Origin: Roseovarius litorisediminis
GTDB taxonomy: Bacteria; Pseudomonadota; Alphaproteobacteria; Rhodobacterales; Rhodobacteraceae
Assembly: GCF_900172295.1 (NCBI RefSeq)
Contig: NZ_FWFL01000002.1
Span: 372,001 to 436,000, forward strand
Direction of reading: 5' to 3'
Length of the DNA stretch: 64,000 nt
In this document: piece by piece, positions 1-7,755 of the stretch
Layout of the letters: every line of letters begins with the position of its first letter
Position numbering within the stretch: the stretch's first letter is position 1
The notes under the pieces: model-generated
Databases searched by the model: none
What the model saw: only the letters and a program-made list of their open reading frames with translations
What the model was told of the DNA's origin: nothing
Translations under genes and position numbers: made by a program

Positions 1-468
1 ATCGCGGATGTCGCGCAACAAAGATTGCGTGAGGCGGAAAAGCATGAGGGTAAACCCAATGGGCACTGCCGCGAGGAACCAGACCATCGACACCCGCAGG
101 CCATGACTGACCGAGCCGAACTTGGCCGAGACCATGACGGTTTCAAACGACCAGTAGAGCGCGATGAGGGCAACGGCGAACATGATCAGGTCGCCAAAGA
201 TGTACAGCAATGCTTTCATCCGCCTCGAGACGTAGTGCATGATCACGTCAATTCTTATGTGGGCGCGTTCGCGTACGGCCGAGGCGGCACCAATCCAGGC
301 AAGGTAGATAAACGCGTAGCGCACGATCTCTTCGCCCCAGATTGAGGAGTAGGAAAAAATCTCGCGCCTCAGCACCTCTATGAACATCGTGGCAACCAGA
401 AGAACGTAGAAAAACAAAAGCGCCCACCGTTCTGCGTTCTTGTTCAAATTCGACAAAAACTGATCCAT
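1..468 (-). CDS. dctQ: TRAP transporter small permease (DctQ family), 3' end outside the window
   Basis: Reading from the ATG complementary to 466-468, an open frame of 156 codons runs off the left edge, so the C-terminus is missing. The protein begins MDQFLSNLNKNAERW and has hydrophobic segments at about residues 16-33, 45-65, 85-108 and 130-148, the four-helix pattern of DctQ subunits. The stretch SIWGEEIVRYAFIYLAWIGA and the following HIRIDV are characteristic of the family. It lies downstream of dctP on the same strand, with a hairpin between them, so a DctM large permease is expected just outside the window. The role is secondary uptake of an organic acid or similar solute with DctP and DctM. 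The substrate cannot be read from this fragment. Confidence 0.88.
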   Translation of the reverse strand, partial: MDQFLSNLNKNAERWALLFFYVLLVATMFIEVLRREIFSYSSIWGEEIVRYAFIYLAWIGAASAVRERAHIRIDVIMHYVSRRMKALLYIFGDLIMFAVALIALYWSFETVMVSAKFGSVSHGLRVSMVWFLAAVPIGFTLMLFRLTQSLLRDIRD

Positions 469-549
469 AAGATTCTCGCTTTCGTGCTTGGCCAGGGCAC
501 ATTCGGTGTTAACCGGTGCCAATAAAGCCTGAAAATTTTGGGAATGGCC

Positions 550-581
550 GAGCCGCCAGATGTGCAGTGCTCTGGCGGCTC
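550..581 (-). terminator. Intercistronic hairpin between dctP and dctQ
   Basis: A perfect 11-bp inverted repeat (GAGCCGCCAGA and its complement) encloses a 10-nt loop. No T-run follows. It sits 14 nt after the dctP stop and before dctQ. Such hairpins after binding-protein genes often stabilise or attenuate the transcript so that the binding protein is made in excess. That role is inferred; the repeat itself is seen directly. Confidence 0.7.
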
Positions 582-594
582 AATAGCCCGGGTC

Positions 595-1743
595 TTATGC
601 GTCGTGTACGTAGTAGCGGCCTTTGGTGCCGGCAGCTTCTTCCAGTCTGGCAAAGGCGTCCATGGAACCGGCCAGTTCGGTCTTGAAACTGTCCCATTCG
701 GACCGCTGATATCCGCCTGCCTCTTTCCACACTGCAAGCTGATCGTCGGTCAGTGAATGGAACTCAACACCGGCCTTGCGCAGTTCGGCCATGGCATAGT
801 TGCGGGCTGAGGGCACTTTGGCCAGATTCTGATGGCCGGTGATTTCGGACGCAACCATGATACCGTCCTGAACATCGGCAGGCATCGAGTTGAACCATTC
901 AAGGTTACAGGAGAACACCTGACTGTCGGGCACGGCCTGAGTAAAGGTGACATGGCTCAGGATGTCCTTGAAGCCGAACACATAAAGCGCACCGACGGAC
1001 GGATCGAGAGCATCCGCAACGCCCTGTTTGATCGCCGAAGGTGTTTCGCCCCAGGCAACGGGCGTTGGGTTGGCGCCGACCATTTTGTAATACTGCTGCA
1101 GCATCTTCGAGCCGGGAACGCGGAATTTTACTCCGTTGAGGTCGGCGGGCGTGATCACGGCACCTGCGCCACCTTTGCGAACGGCCACAACCCGGGGGTC
1201 GATCACCACGTAGAAAAGCGCCTTGAAGCCTTTCGCCTCGACGTTGGCTTCGACATCGGTTTTCCACGCGTCGGAATGCACAAGGTTGGTGAACCGCTGA
1301 TTGGAGCCACAGAAATAGGGCATGTTGATCAGGTCAGCCGCAGGGGCGAAGGCCGCAAAGTTCGACAGCGAATGCTGGGCTGCCTGAATGGTGCCGCCCT
1401 GTACCTTTTGTACCAGCGCACCGCCTGCGCCCAGCTGACCGCCGGGGGCCAGTTTCACATATACCTTGCCGTTGGTGGCATTCTGAATGTTTTCTTTCAG
1501 GTCCAGTTGCAGAATGGGGTAGCTGCGCGATGCGCCTAACACATAGGCGGTTGCAATTGTCATGGTGTGCTCTGCGGCGGCCTGACGGTCTTTTTCCTCT
1601 TTGGCGGTCTGTGCCGCAGCCTCGGATGACCAGAGCATGCCTGCCGCGCCTGCGACCATCGCGGCGGTAAAGCCACCGGATCCGGCAAGTTTTAGAAAGT
1701 TGCGCCGTTCTGCCGAGGCAAGTTCGTCACGTTCGTTGGTCAT
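595..1743 (-). CDS. dctP: TRAP transporter substrate-binding protein (DctP family)
   Basis: A 382-residue periplasmic solute receptor of the tripartite ATP-independent transporter family. The N-terminus carries ERRNFLKLAG followed by a hydrophobic, alanine-rich stretch, which fits a twin-arginine (Tat) signal. The mature domain begins near the YVLGASRSYPILQLDLKE region and contains the DctP core: GGQLGAGG, a basic ligand-contact region near KFRVPGS, and WGETPSAIKQGVADA. The start used here follows GGAGG at good spacing; an upstream in-frame ATG would add eight residues but has no ribosome binding site. It belongs to an operon with a small membrane protein upstream and dctQ downstream, and a LacI-type regulator is divergent. 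Control by that regulator is inferred from the operators near 2000. The ligand is unknown. Confidence 0.93.
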   Translation of the reverse strand: MTNERDELASAERRNFLKLAGSGGFTAAMVAGAAGMLWSSEAAAQTAKEEKDRQAAAEHTMTIATAYVLGASRSYPILQLDLKENIQNATNGKVYVKLAPGGQLGAGGALVQKVQGGTIQAAQHSLSNFAAFAPAADLINMPYFCGSNQRFTNLVHSDAWKTDVEANVEAKGFKALFYVVIDPRVVAVRKGGAGAVITPADLNGVKFRVPGSKMLQQYYKMVGANPTPVAWGETPSAIKQGVADALDPSVGALYVFGFKDILSHVTFTQAVPDSQVFSCNLEWFNSMPADVQDGIMVASEITGHQNLAKVPSARNYAMAELRKAGVEFHSLTDDQLAVWKEAGGYQRSEWDSFKTELAGSMDAFARLEEAAGTKGRYYVHDA

Positions 1744-1769
1744 TGATAGTCCTCCCGTTGGTGTCATGA

Positions 1770-1949
1770 TTATTTGTTCTTTTTTGCTGCCGCTTCGCGT
1801 TTCAGAATGGCAGCGACGAAAACAAGCGATGTCAGGGCAAGCAGCAGCATTTCACCAACATCCCCCAGAAAGGGTGTGCCGCCAGACGAGCCGATGGCCA
1901 CGTTGGTCGCAAAGATGGCGAACAAGATGACTGTTGCGAGCAAAGACAT
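1770..1949 (-). CDS. Small two-helix membrane protein at the head of the TRAP operon
   Basis: A 59-residue protein starting MSLLATVILF. The ATG follows GGAGGG at normal spacing. An in-frame upstream ATG would give 74 residues but lacks a binding site. Two hydrophobic segments, about residues 2-20 and 32-49, are joined by a short loop SSGGTPFLGDVGE, and the tail REAAAKKNK is basic. This suggests two membrane crossings with both ends in the cytoplasm. It is the first gene after the regulated promoter and precedes dctP, so it is probably an accessory component of this TRAP system. I do not recognise a named family, and its function is unknown. Confidence 0.75.
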   Translation of the reverse strand: MSLLATVILFAIFATNVAIGSSGGTPFLGDVGEMLLLALTSLVFVAAILKREAAAKKNK

Positions 1950-1993
1950 GTATTCCCTCCAATCACCGGCGCTCCACCGCCGATTCGAAATCA

Positions 1994-2030
1994 ATGTAAG
2001 CGCTTACATATTGTCTTGCAAGCGCTTACA
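1994..2030. promoter_or_regulatory. Tandem LacI-family operators in the divergent TRAP/regulator promoter
   Basis: A perfect 16-bp palindrome ATGTAAGCGCTTACAT occupies 1994-2009. A second near-perfect copy, TGCAAGCGCTTACA, occupies 2017-2030. Their centres are 22 bp apart, about two helical turns, so dimers would bind the same face. The shape, with a central CG, is that of LacI/PurR-family operators. The sites lie between the TRAP operon and the LacI gene and could control both. Binding by the adjacent regulator is inferred. Confidence 0.85.
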
Positions 2031-2118
2031 TTGTCTACTGGGGCAAAACCTGAAGGAGTTGTTCCCTTCATTGCTTCGATCGGTTAGGCCCGGTCTGTCT
2101 GGATTTAGGGCGTCGCGG

Positions 2119-3156
2119 ATGAACAGAAAACAAAAGCATAGTGAAAGATCGGTTCCGACGCTTGAGGATGTTGCGCGTCATGCCGATGTATCGACGGCGA
2201 CGGTTTCGCGGTGCCTGAATTCCCCCGACCGGGTGATCGAGAAAACCCGAAAACGGGTATTGGCCGCAGTGCGGGAACTGGGCTATTCGCCCAATTTCGG
2301 GGCCCGTGCGCTGGCGGCCAAGCGCACCAACACAATCGGTGCAATCATTCCGACGATGGAAAACGCCATCTTTGCGCGTGGCATTCAGGCCTTTCAGGAA
2401 GAATTGCACAGGCTGGGGTTTACCCTGCTGGTTTCAAGTTCGTCCTATCGTCCTGATTTGGAAGATGAACAGATTCGCGCGCTTGTGGCCCGTGGTGCCG
2501 ATGCGCTTTTGTTGATCGGGCATCACCGCGACCCTGAAATATACCGGTTTCTGGAAGATCGCGGTGTGCCGGTTTTGGTGGCGTGGGCCTATCAGAAAGG
2601 GGCGGCGGTGGCGTCAATCGGGTTTGACAACAGGCGCGCCATGGCGGAATTGGCCGAAAAGGTCATGGACCTTGGGCACCGGAAGCTTGGGATTATATCG
2701 GCCGGGCAGGCGCTGAATGACCGGGCCCGCGACCGTGTGCGTGGCGTGATGGAGGTTGCCGCAAAGCGCGGACTTGATCCGCAGGCCATTGCGCTTGTCG
2801 AAACACCTTATTCGATTGAAAACGGGGGGCATGCCTTTCGCCAGTTGATGGAGCAGGAGGAGCCGCCTACGGTGGTGATCTGTGGCAACGATGTTCTGGC
2901 AGTGGGGGCGATGCAAATGGCGCGGCAGATGGGTTTGCGTGTGCCGCAGGATGTTTCGATTACAGGTTTTGACGATATAGAACTGGCCGCCGTGGTTGCA
3001 CCGTCACTGACCACTGTGCACGTACCACATCGCGATATGGGCCGTCAGGCTGCGCAGATTCTGGTGGATATGGTTCTGGGTAAGCCGCTGGCGCAAAGCG
3101 TACTGCTTGAAACAGATCTGCGCCTGCGCGAAACCCTTGGCCCACCCAAAGGCTGA
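2119..3156 (+). CDS. LacI-family transcriptional regulator
   Basis: A 345-residue repressor. The N-terminal helix-turn-helix (about residues 13-35, TLEDVARHADVSTATVSRCL) is followed by the hinge helix region, including GYSPNFGARALAAKRT. The rest is a periplasmic-binding-protein-like effector domain that ends with the typical DVSITGFDDIELA segment. The frame stays open about 345 nt upstream, through the operators, but homology begins at MNRKQKHSERSVPTLEDVA, so this ATG is chosen. The gene is divergent from the TRAP transporter operon and separated from it by two operators that fit its own family. It probably represses the transporter and itself until an inducer binds. The effector is probably the transported solute or a metabolite of it, but its identity is unknown. 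Confidence 0.93.
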   Translation: MNRKQKHSERSVPTLEDVARHADVSTATVSRCLNSPDRVIEKTRKRVLAAVRELGYSPNFGARALAAKRTNTIGAIIPTMENAIFARGIQAFQEELHRLGFTLLVSSSSYRPDLEDEQIRALVARGADALLLIGHHRDPEIYRFLEDRGVPVLVAWAYQKGAAVASIGFDNRRAMAELAEKVMDLGHRKLGIISAGQALNDRARDRVRGVMEVAAKRGLDPQAIALVETPYSIENGGHAFRQLMEQEEPPTVVICGNDVLAVGAMQMARQMGLRVPQDVSITGFDDIELAAVVAPSLTTVHVPHRDMGRQAAQILVDMVLGKPLAQSVLLETDLRLRETLGPPKG

Positions 3157-3183
3157 GCGCCCGGCGACTGCGTTGGGCGTTCA
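3154..3183. terminator. Bidirectional hairpin containing both stop codons of a convergent gene pair
   Basis: TGAGCGCCC and GGGCGTTCA pair over 9 bp with one G-U, around a 12-nt loop. The first three bases are the TGA of the LacI gene; the last three are the complement of the TGA of the gntR gene. No long T-run follows in either direction, so termination efficiency is uncertain. Confidence 0.6.
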
Positions 3184-3870
3184 GGTTTCCGAGGCGCGGG
3201 TCAGCGACAGGCGGGCGGTTTCAAGATGTTCTTTCATGATCGTCGCCGCGCGTTCGGGTTCGCGGGTGCGCAGGGCATTCAGTATCTGGCGGTGCTGGGC
3301 GTTGTATTGATTGATGGTGGCCGCATCCAGCGTCAGGTGGCGCATGCGGGTCCAGTCATCCTGACTGCGGACGTTGGCGATCTGGTCGATGATCCAGATC
3401 AGCAAACCGTTGCGGGTCGAGTCGGCCAGGGCACGGTGAAAATGCGTATCGGCCTCGGAAAAACTGACCGGGTCTTCGACGCATTGTTCCATCCGGGTGC
3501 AGAGCGTCTCCATCTTGTCAAAATCTGCTCGGCGGCCGTGCAGGACGGACAGACGGCATATGTGGGGTTCAAGCGCGAATCGCGTGTCCATCAGTTCAAG
3601 CGGGGTGGCGTTGTCGATCGCCGCAGGAGAGGAGTCGTCGGGTTTGTGAACCACATATGTACCGCTGCCTGGACGAATTTCCACAAAGCCTTCGTCTTCT
3701 AGCAGATTTAGGGCCTTGCGCACCGTTCCGCGGGCAGCGCCATAGGTTTCGGCGAGCACGCGCTCGGGCTGCAGCCGGTCGTGAAGCTGCAGATTCCCTT
3801 TTGAAATCTCACGCCGAACCATCGCGGCTATATCGGAAGCACCCAATTTCTGTTCGGCATGTGCGGTCAT
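3181..3870 (-). CDS. GntR-family (FadR/FCD type) transcriptional regulator
   Basis: A 229-residue regulator. The winged helix-turn-helix spans about residues 8-72 (DIAAMVRREISKGNLQLHDR, then PERVLAETYGAARGTVRKAL and GSGTYVV). An all-helical FCD effector domain follows, with metal- or ligand-binding motifs near EADTHFHRALADSTRN and QYNAQHRQIL. The start is taken at MTAHAEQ; the frame extends 15 codons further into the AT-rich control region. It is divergent from the glnT-glx operon and separated by about 460 bp, so it is the natural candidate to control that operon and itself. It is convergent with the LacI gene. The effector is probably a nitrogenous or carboxylic intermediate, but the sequence does not show which. 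Confidence 0.9.
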   Translation of the reverse strand: MTAHAEQKLGASDIAAMVRREISKGNLQLHDRLQPERVLAETYGAARGTVRKALNLLEDEGFVEIRPGSGTYVVHKPDDSSPAAIDNATPLELMDTRFALEPHICRLSVLHGRRADFDKMETLCTRMEQCVEDPVSFSEADTHFHRALADSTRNGLLIWIIDQIANVRSQDDWTRMRHLTLDAATINQYNAQHRQILNALRTREPERAATIMKEHLETARLSLTRASET

Positions 3871-3890
3871 GTTGATAGTTCCATTTTTAA

Positions 3891-3913
3891 ACCAAATATA
3901 TACCAATATATAC
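3891..3913. promoter_or_regulatory. AT-rich direct repeat upstream of the gntR gene
   Basis: ACCAAATATATA (3891-3902) is followed directly by ACCAATATATAC (3902-3913). The repeat lies 21 bp upstream of the gntR start codon, between it and the glnT operon. It is a candidate binding site for the GntR protein. Assignment rests on position only. Confidence 0.4.
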
Positions 3914-4333
3914 AAAAATCAAATACATGAACTAATTTTGGATCAAAAGCGGTTGACTTTTGGGGCGATCGTTGGAAAGGTTTGGTCAAGTAGACAGTCC
4001 TTCGTCACAAATACATTCTAATGTTGCCGCCAAAGCAAGGCCCAAACCAAGGATCGCTGACACATGGCATTCCCGGATCGTGCAGATCAAGTGGCTGTTC
4101 CAGCAGGTATACATGCTGAGCCGCGCGGGGCAAAGCATGTCGGGGCGTCAGCATTTGATGCAGGTGGCAAGTCTCAAACCGGTTTTTATAACGATCGGGC
4201 ATCGTCCGGGTCTGAGAGGTTCAAAATTGGGGCGCTCCACCCCATGCCGAACCCTTAATTTTCGTGGAGCTGAATACAACCGCTGTGACCGGGCGCGAGA
4301 CCCGAAACAGCACAACATCAGGGAGACTAAAAC
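3914..4333 (+). promoter_or_regulatory. Long leader and control region of the glnT-glx operon
   Basis: About 420 bp without a convincing gene. It probably holds the glnT promoter. A 7-bp hairpin (GCTCCAC at 4234-4240 with GTGGAGC at 4264-4270) lies 60 nt before the start codon. I see no known riboswitch fold. A purine-rich AGGGAG ribosome binding site precedes the GTG start of glnT. Confidence 0.4.
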
Positions 4334-5812
4334 GTGGCTGAGACAGACCTTGAAAGATTTGTAGAAGCGCCTGGACGCGACGAGAAGATCAAAGAAGTAC
4401 GCAAGATGATTGATGCCAAGGGCATCGAGTATCTGTACCTGCAATTTGTATCCGTGACCGGCAAGATCATGGGTAAAGGCATTCCGGCGGACCATTGGGA
4501 ATCAGTTGCCAAGAAGGGCTTTCAGCTGGTTTATGGTGCCACGGTGAACCTGTTTACCGACCGCGCCGGCAATTATTTGGGCTATGGCCCGGAAGCCGCC
4601 GAGCTGATCGGTATTCCCGAGCCTGAGACATTCATGCAGCTGCCTTGGGCGCCTGAAATCGGCCGTTTCTACTGCACACTTTTCCGCAACCGCGAAGAAA
4701 AGGAAAACCCCGGTGGGTTCCTGACCGCAGACAGCCGTGGCAACCTGCGCCGGATGCACGAGGACTTTAAAGCCAAGCATGGCCGCAGCCTGCGGATCGG
4801 CACCGAGCCGGAAATGATGTGGCTGAAATTCGACGAGAATGGCCAGCCTCGCGATGGCTATTCCAAACCCTTCTGCTACCACATCGACCAGTTTGAATCG
4901 CTGCGCCCGGTGTCGATGCAGGTGATCCGCTATGCCCGTGCGATGGGTCTGGATATGATTCAGGGCGATCACGAGGATGCGCCGGGGCAGCTAGAGTTGA
5001 ACTGGATGTTCGACGATGTGCTGCGTAACGCTGACCGCCTGACCACCTATCGCCAGATCTGTGCCCAGGTGGCGCGGGAAAACGGTATCTTTGCCTGCTT
5101 TATGACCAAGCCCTTCATGGGCGTGTCAGCCAGTGGCTGTCACCACAACATGAGCCTGTGGCGCGGTGGCGAGGACGAGTTTGTGAAATGCGGCAACAAC
5201 CCGGATGACCTGCCGGGGATGGCCGAGAACTATATGTATGTCCGGGGCGGTGAAAACACCTTTATGCCGGATGATGACGATCCCCAGATGCCGGGCAAAG
5301 AGGGCTTGGAGGCGATCGGCGGCGTTGTACACCATTTACAGGCGCTGACGGCCATCGGATCATCCACCGTAAACTCGTACCGCCGTTTGTGGGACACGGG
5401 TTTCTGGGCGCCGATTTTTGCCGACTGGGGCTTTCAGAACCGTACCACGGGTCTGCGGGTTTCGGCGCCGGGCCGGTTTGAATACCGGTCGGTAGACAGC
5501 ATGGTGAACCCCTACCTGATGGGCTCGACCCTGCTGGCGGCGATGGACGATGGCATCACCAACAAACTGGACCCGGGCGAGCCGGAAGAACGCAACATCT
5601 ATGAGGCGATCAAGGCTGGCAAGCAGGTGAAAAAGCTGCCGATGAGTCTGGGAGAAGCCCTTGAGCATCTGGAGGGCAGTGAGGTTGTGCGCCGTGGTCT
5701 GCCTGGTGAGATGTACCGTTTGTACCATGAATACAAATATGACGAATGGGCGCGGTTTATGTCCACCGTCACCGATTGGGACAAAGACACCTATATGGAA
5801 TGCCTGCCCTGA
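4334..5812 (+). CDS. glnT: Glutamine synthetase family protein, type III GlnT/GmaS class
   Basis: A 492-residue member of the glutamine synthetase superfamily, starting with GTG behind AGGGAG. Visible active-site elements are GTEPEMM (metal-binding glutamate), QGDHEDAPGQLELN, SGCHHNMSLW (the catalytic His-x-Asn region), STVNSYRRL and RFEYRSVDSMVNPYL. The family joins glutamate with ammonia or an amine using ATP; close relatives are rhizobial GlnT and gamma-glutamylmethylamide synthetase (GmaS). It is longer than the roughly 435-445 residues usual for those, with extra length around residues 265-310. It heads an operon with a three-part glutamate synthase, mirroring glxBCD-glnT of rhizobia and mgsABC-gmaS of methylamine users. 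I infer amine or amide nitrogen assimilation; whether ammonia or an alkylamine is the substrate cannot be decided from sequence. Confidence 0.9.
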   Translation: MAETDLERFVEAPGRDEKIKEVRKMIDAKGIEYLYLQFVSVTGKIMGKGIPADHWESVAKKGFQLVYGATVNLFTDRAGNYLGYGPEAAELIGIPEPETFMQLPWAPEIGRFYCTLFRNREEKENPGGFLTADSRGNLRRMHEDFKAKHGRSLRIGTEPEMMWLKFDENGQPRDGYSKPFCYHIDQFESLRPVSMQVIRYARAMGLDMIQGDHEDAPGQLELNWMFDDVLRNADRLTTYRQICAQVARENGIFACFMTKPFMGVSASGCHHNMSLWRGGEDEFVKCGNNPDDLPGMAENYMYVRGGENTFMPDDDDPQMPGKEGLEAIGGVVHHLQALTAIGSSTVNSYRRLWDTGFWAPIFADWGFQNRTTGLRVSAPGRFEYRSVDSMVNPYLMGSTLLAAMDDGITNKLDPGEPEERNIYEAIKAGKQVKKLPMSLGEALEHLEGSEVVRRGLPGEMYRLYHEYKYDEWARFMSTVTDWDKDTYMECLP

Positions 5813-5826
5813 GGCATTCCAACTTC

Positions 5827-5854
5827 TGGCGGCGGGCGTAACTGCCTGCCGCCA
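5827..5854 (+). terminator. Intercistronic hairpin between glnT and glxB
   Basis: TGGCGGCGGGC and GCCTGCCGCCA form an 11-bp stem with one G-U pair and a 6-nt loop. There is only a weak T-rich tail (TTCTTG). It may partially terminate or protect the glnT message, giving different amounts of GlnT and the Glx proteins. Confidence 0.65.
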
Positions 5855-5897
5855 TTCTTGAATACACGCAACATGCAACTTGAGGAGGCGCATTCAG

Positions 5898-6833
5898 ATG
5901 TGCGGAATTGCAGGACTTATTCACAAGGGCAAAAGCTCGAACGTGGGGGCCGAAATGACCTCGATGCTCAGAGCCCTTAAACACCGGGGGCCAGACAGCA
6001 CCGGATACGCGGTATACGGCGAACCGACCGAGGGGGACTATATCCTACGCGTCAATGTTGCTGAAGCCGAGGATATGAGCAAAGGGCGCGGCATTCATCA
6101 GGTCATCGTAGATCGTATCGCCGAAGTCGAAGCGATTTTGGCCGAGCACGGCGCCAAGGTGAAATCCAAAAGGGCAGACACCGAATATGCGCTGCGTTAT
6201 GTTGTCAGCCATGACGGTGACACCGCCAAGATGGCCGCCCATATCGAAGAGGGCGAAGGCGTCGAGATCATGTCAATGGGCAATGGCCTTGAGCTGATCA
6301 AAGACCTTGGGGATGCTGATGACGTTGCAGCGTTGTACAACCTGAACGCCTTCCAGGGTACGCATGGTATCGGCCATACCCGCATGGCGACTGAATCGGA
6401 CGTGGATATCCGCTCTGCCCACCCCTATTGGGCTTTCCCGTATAATGACGTCAGCGTGGTTCATAACGGCCAGATCACCAACTACTGGATCATGCGCCGC
6501 ACGATGGAGCGCAAAGGCCACCGCTTTATGTCGAATTGCGACAGTGAGCTACTGGCGGTCTACACCGCGCACAATTTGTCGAAAGGCATTTCGCTGGAAG
6601 ACAGCCTGCGCCAGTCGATCAGCGAAATCGACGGTGTGTTCACCTATCTGGTCGCTACCAAAGATCAGCTGGGAATGGCCAAAGACACGATGGCAGCCAA
6701 GCCGCTGGTTCTTTACGAATCGGACGATCTGATTGCCATGGCTTCGGAAGAGGTGGCGATCCGCGCGATCCTCCCTGAAGAAATTGACACAACTGATCCC
6801 TACGACGAGGAGGTCCGGGTATGGCAAGCGTAA
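5898..6833 (+). CDS. glxB: Class II glutamine amidotransferase subunit (GlxB/MgsA-like)
   Basis: A 311-residue Ntn-hydrolase. The start after GAGGAGG places a cysteine at position 2 (MCGIAGL), the nucleophile freed when the first Met is removed. Other family marks are LKHRGPDSTGYA, GHTRMATESDVDIRSAHPYW, VVHNGQITNYW and SNCDSELLAVY. It corresponds to the amidotransferase domain of the glutamate synthase large chain as a separate protein, as in rhizobial GlxB and MgsA of N-methylglutamate synthase. It would release ammonia (or an amine from a gamma-glutamylamide) for delivery to the FMN subunit GlxD. Its stop overlaps the glxC start by 13 nt, implying translational coupling. An insert at about residues 48-130 separates the two halves of the amidotransferase fold. 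Confidence 0.9.
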   Translation: MCGIAGLIHKGKSSNVGAEMTSMLRALKHRGPDSTGYAVYGEPTEGDYILRVNVAEAEDMSKGRGIHQVIVDRIAEVEAILAEHGAKVKSKRADTEYALRYVVSHDGDTAKMAAHIEEGEGVEIMSMGNGLELIKDLGDADDVAALYNLNAFQGTHGIGHTRMATESDVDIRSAHPYWAFPYNDVSVVHNGQITNYWIMRRTMERKGHRFMSNCDSELLAVYTAHNLSKGISLEDSLRQSISEIDGVFTYLVATKDQLGMAKDTMAAKPLVLYESDDLIAMASEEVAIRAILPEEIDTTDPYDEEVRVWQA

Positions 6834-7690
6834 GCGACGCAGAACTTAAGAACATGACCCAGGAAGAGCGGGTAACCGCCCTGGGTATGCGCACCGAACA
6901 GCTGACGGGCAAATCACTCTATCTGGAGTTTGACCCGGATGCGACCGAGAACTTTACCTATCCGTGGGCCCCTGATGTTGATTTCAACAAACGGACCGAA
7001 TTGGATTGTGATGGCAAGACCACGACCGAGGTCAACTCGTCGATCCGCGCGCTGATGAAAGAAGGTTATGGCACTGTGGTGCTGAAAAACCCGCGCGGCA
7101 TGCACTCTCTTGGCGTTGGTATTCTCAGCCGTCTGAACCTTATCGTCGAAGGCTCGACCGGATATTTTGCGGTGGGTCTGATCGACGGGCCAAACGTGCG
7201 CATCAATGGGCGCGTGGGATGGTCATGCGGCGAAAACATGATGTCCGGCACGATCCTGATCGAAAAGAACGCCGGGTCCACCTTTGGCGCCGCAATTCGT
7301 GGCGGCGATCTGGTTTGTCGCGGTTCGGTCGGTTCGCGTACCGGTATCGACCAGAAGGGTGGCACGATCATCGTCGGTGGTGACACAGGCGCATTGTCGG
7401 GCTTCATGATGCAGCGCGGCCGGATGGTTGTCTGCGGCAATGCCGGCAAGAACCTGGGCGACAGCATGTATGACGGCACAATCTTTGTCGGCGGCGAAAT
7501 CAAGTCGCTGGGTGTTGATGCGATCGAGGCTGAACTGACCGATCTCGACAAGGCATGGCTGACGCGGAAGCTGACGCAATATGGCTTGATGCCCGATAAA
7601 GGCGTCGATCACTTCACCAAGGTGGTCGCTGGCAAAATGCTCTGGAACTACGACAACCTTGAGCCCTCTGAGAAGAAACTCATTCTGTGA
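6821..7690 (+). CDS. glxC: GXGXG-domain glutamate synthase subunit (GlxC/MgsB-like)
   Basis: A 289-residue protein made largely of the right-handed beta-helix that ends the glutamate synthase large chain. Glycine-rich repeats are plain at about residues 125-235: GRVGWSCGENMMSGTI, GGDLVCRGSVG, KGGTIIVGGDTGALSGF, GNAGKNLGDSMYDGTIFVGG. It has no catalytic centre of its own and is taken to join the amidotransferase (GlxB) to the FMN domain (GlxD). It starts after GAGGAGG inside the end of glxB. A GC-rich spacer of 65 nt follows before glxD. Assignment to the GlxC/MgsB family is firm; the substrate of the complex is not. Confidence 0.9.
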   Translation: MASVSDAELKNMTQEERVTALGMRTEQLTGKSLYLEFDPDATENFTYPWAPDVDFNKRTELDCDGKTTTEVNSSIRALMKEGYGTVVLKNPRGMHSLGVGILSRLNLIVEGSTGYFAVGLIDGPNVRINGRVGWSCGENMMSGTILIEKNAGSTFGAAIRGGDLVCRGSVGSRTGIDQKGGTIIVGGDTGALSGFMMQRGRMVVCGNAGKNLGDSMYDGTIFVGGEIKSLGVDAIEAELTDLDKAWLTRKLTQYGLMPDKGVDHFTKVVAGKMLWNYDNLEPSEKKLIL

Positions 7691-7755
7691 TTGGCGCCCG
7701 GTCCCCCGCCTGTCGGGCAGGGGCCGCCCATTCCACGAAGGAAAGGAATTACAAA

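Noticed and set aside
4231-4270. Short resemblance to a 5S rRNA-like stretch (CCCCATGCCGAACCC) in the glnT leader
   Set aside because: No flanking 5S helices and no rRNA operon nearby; a chance match within a small hairpin.
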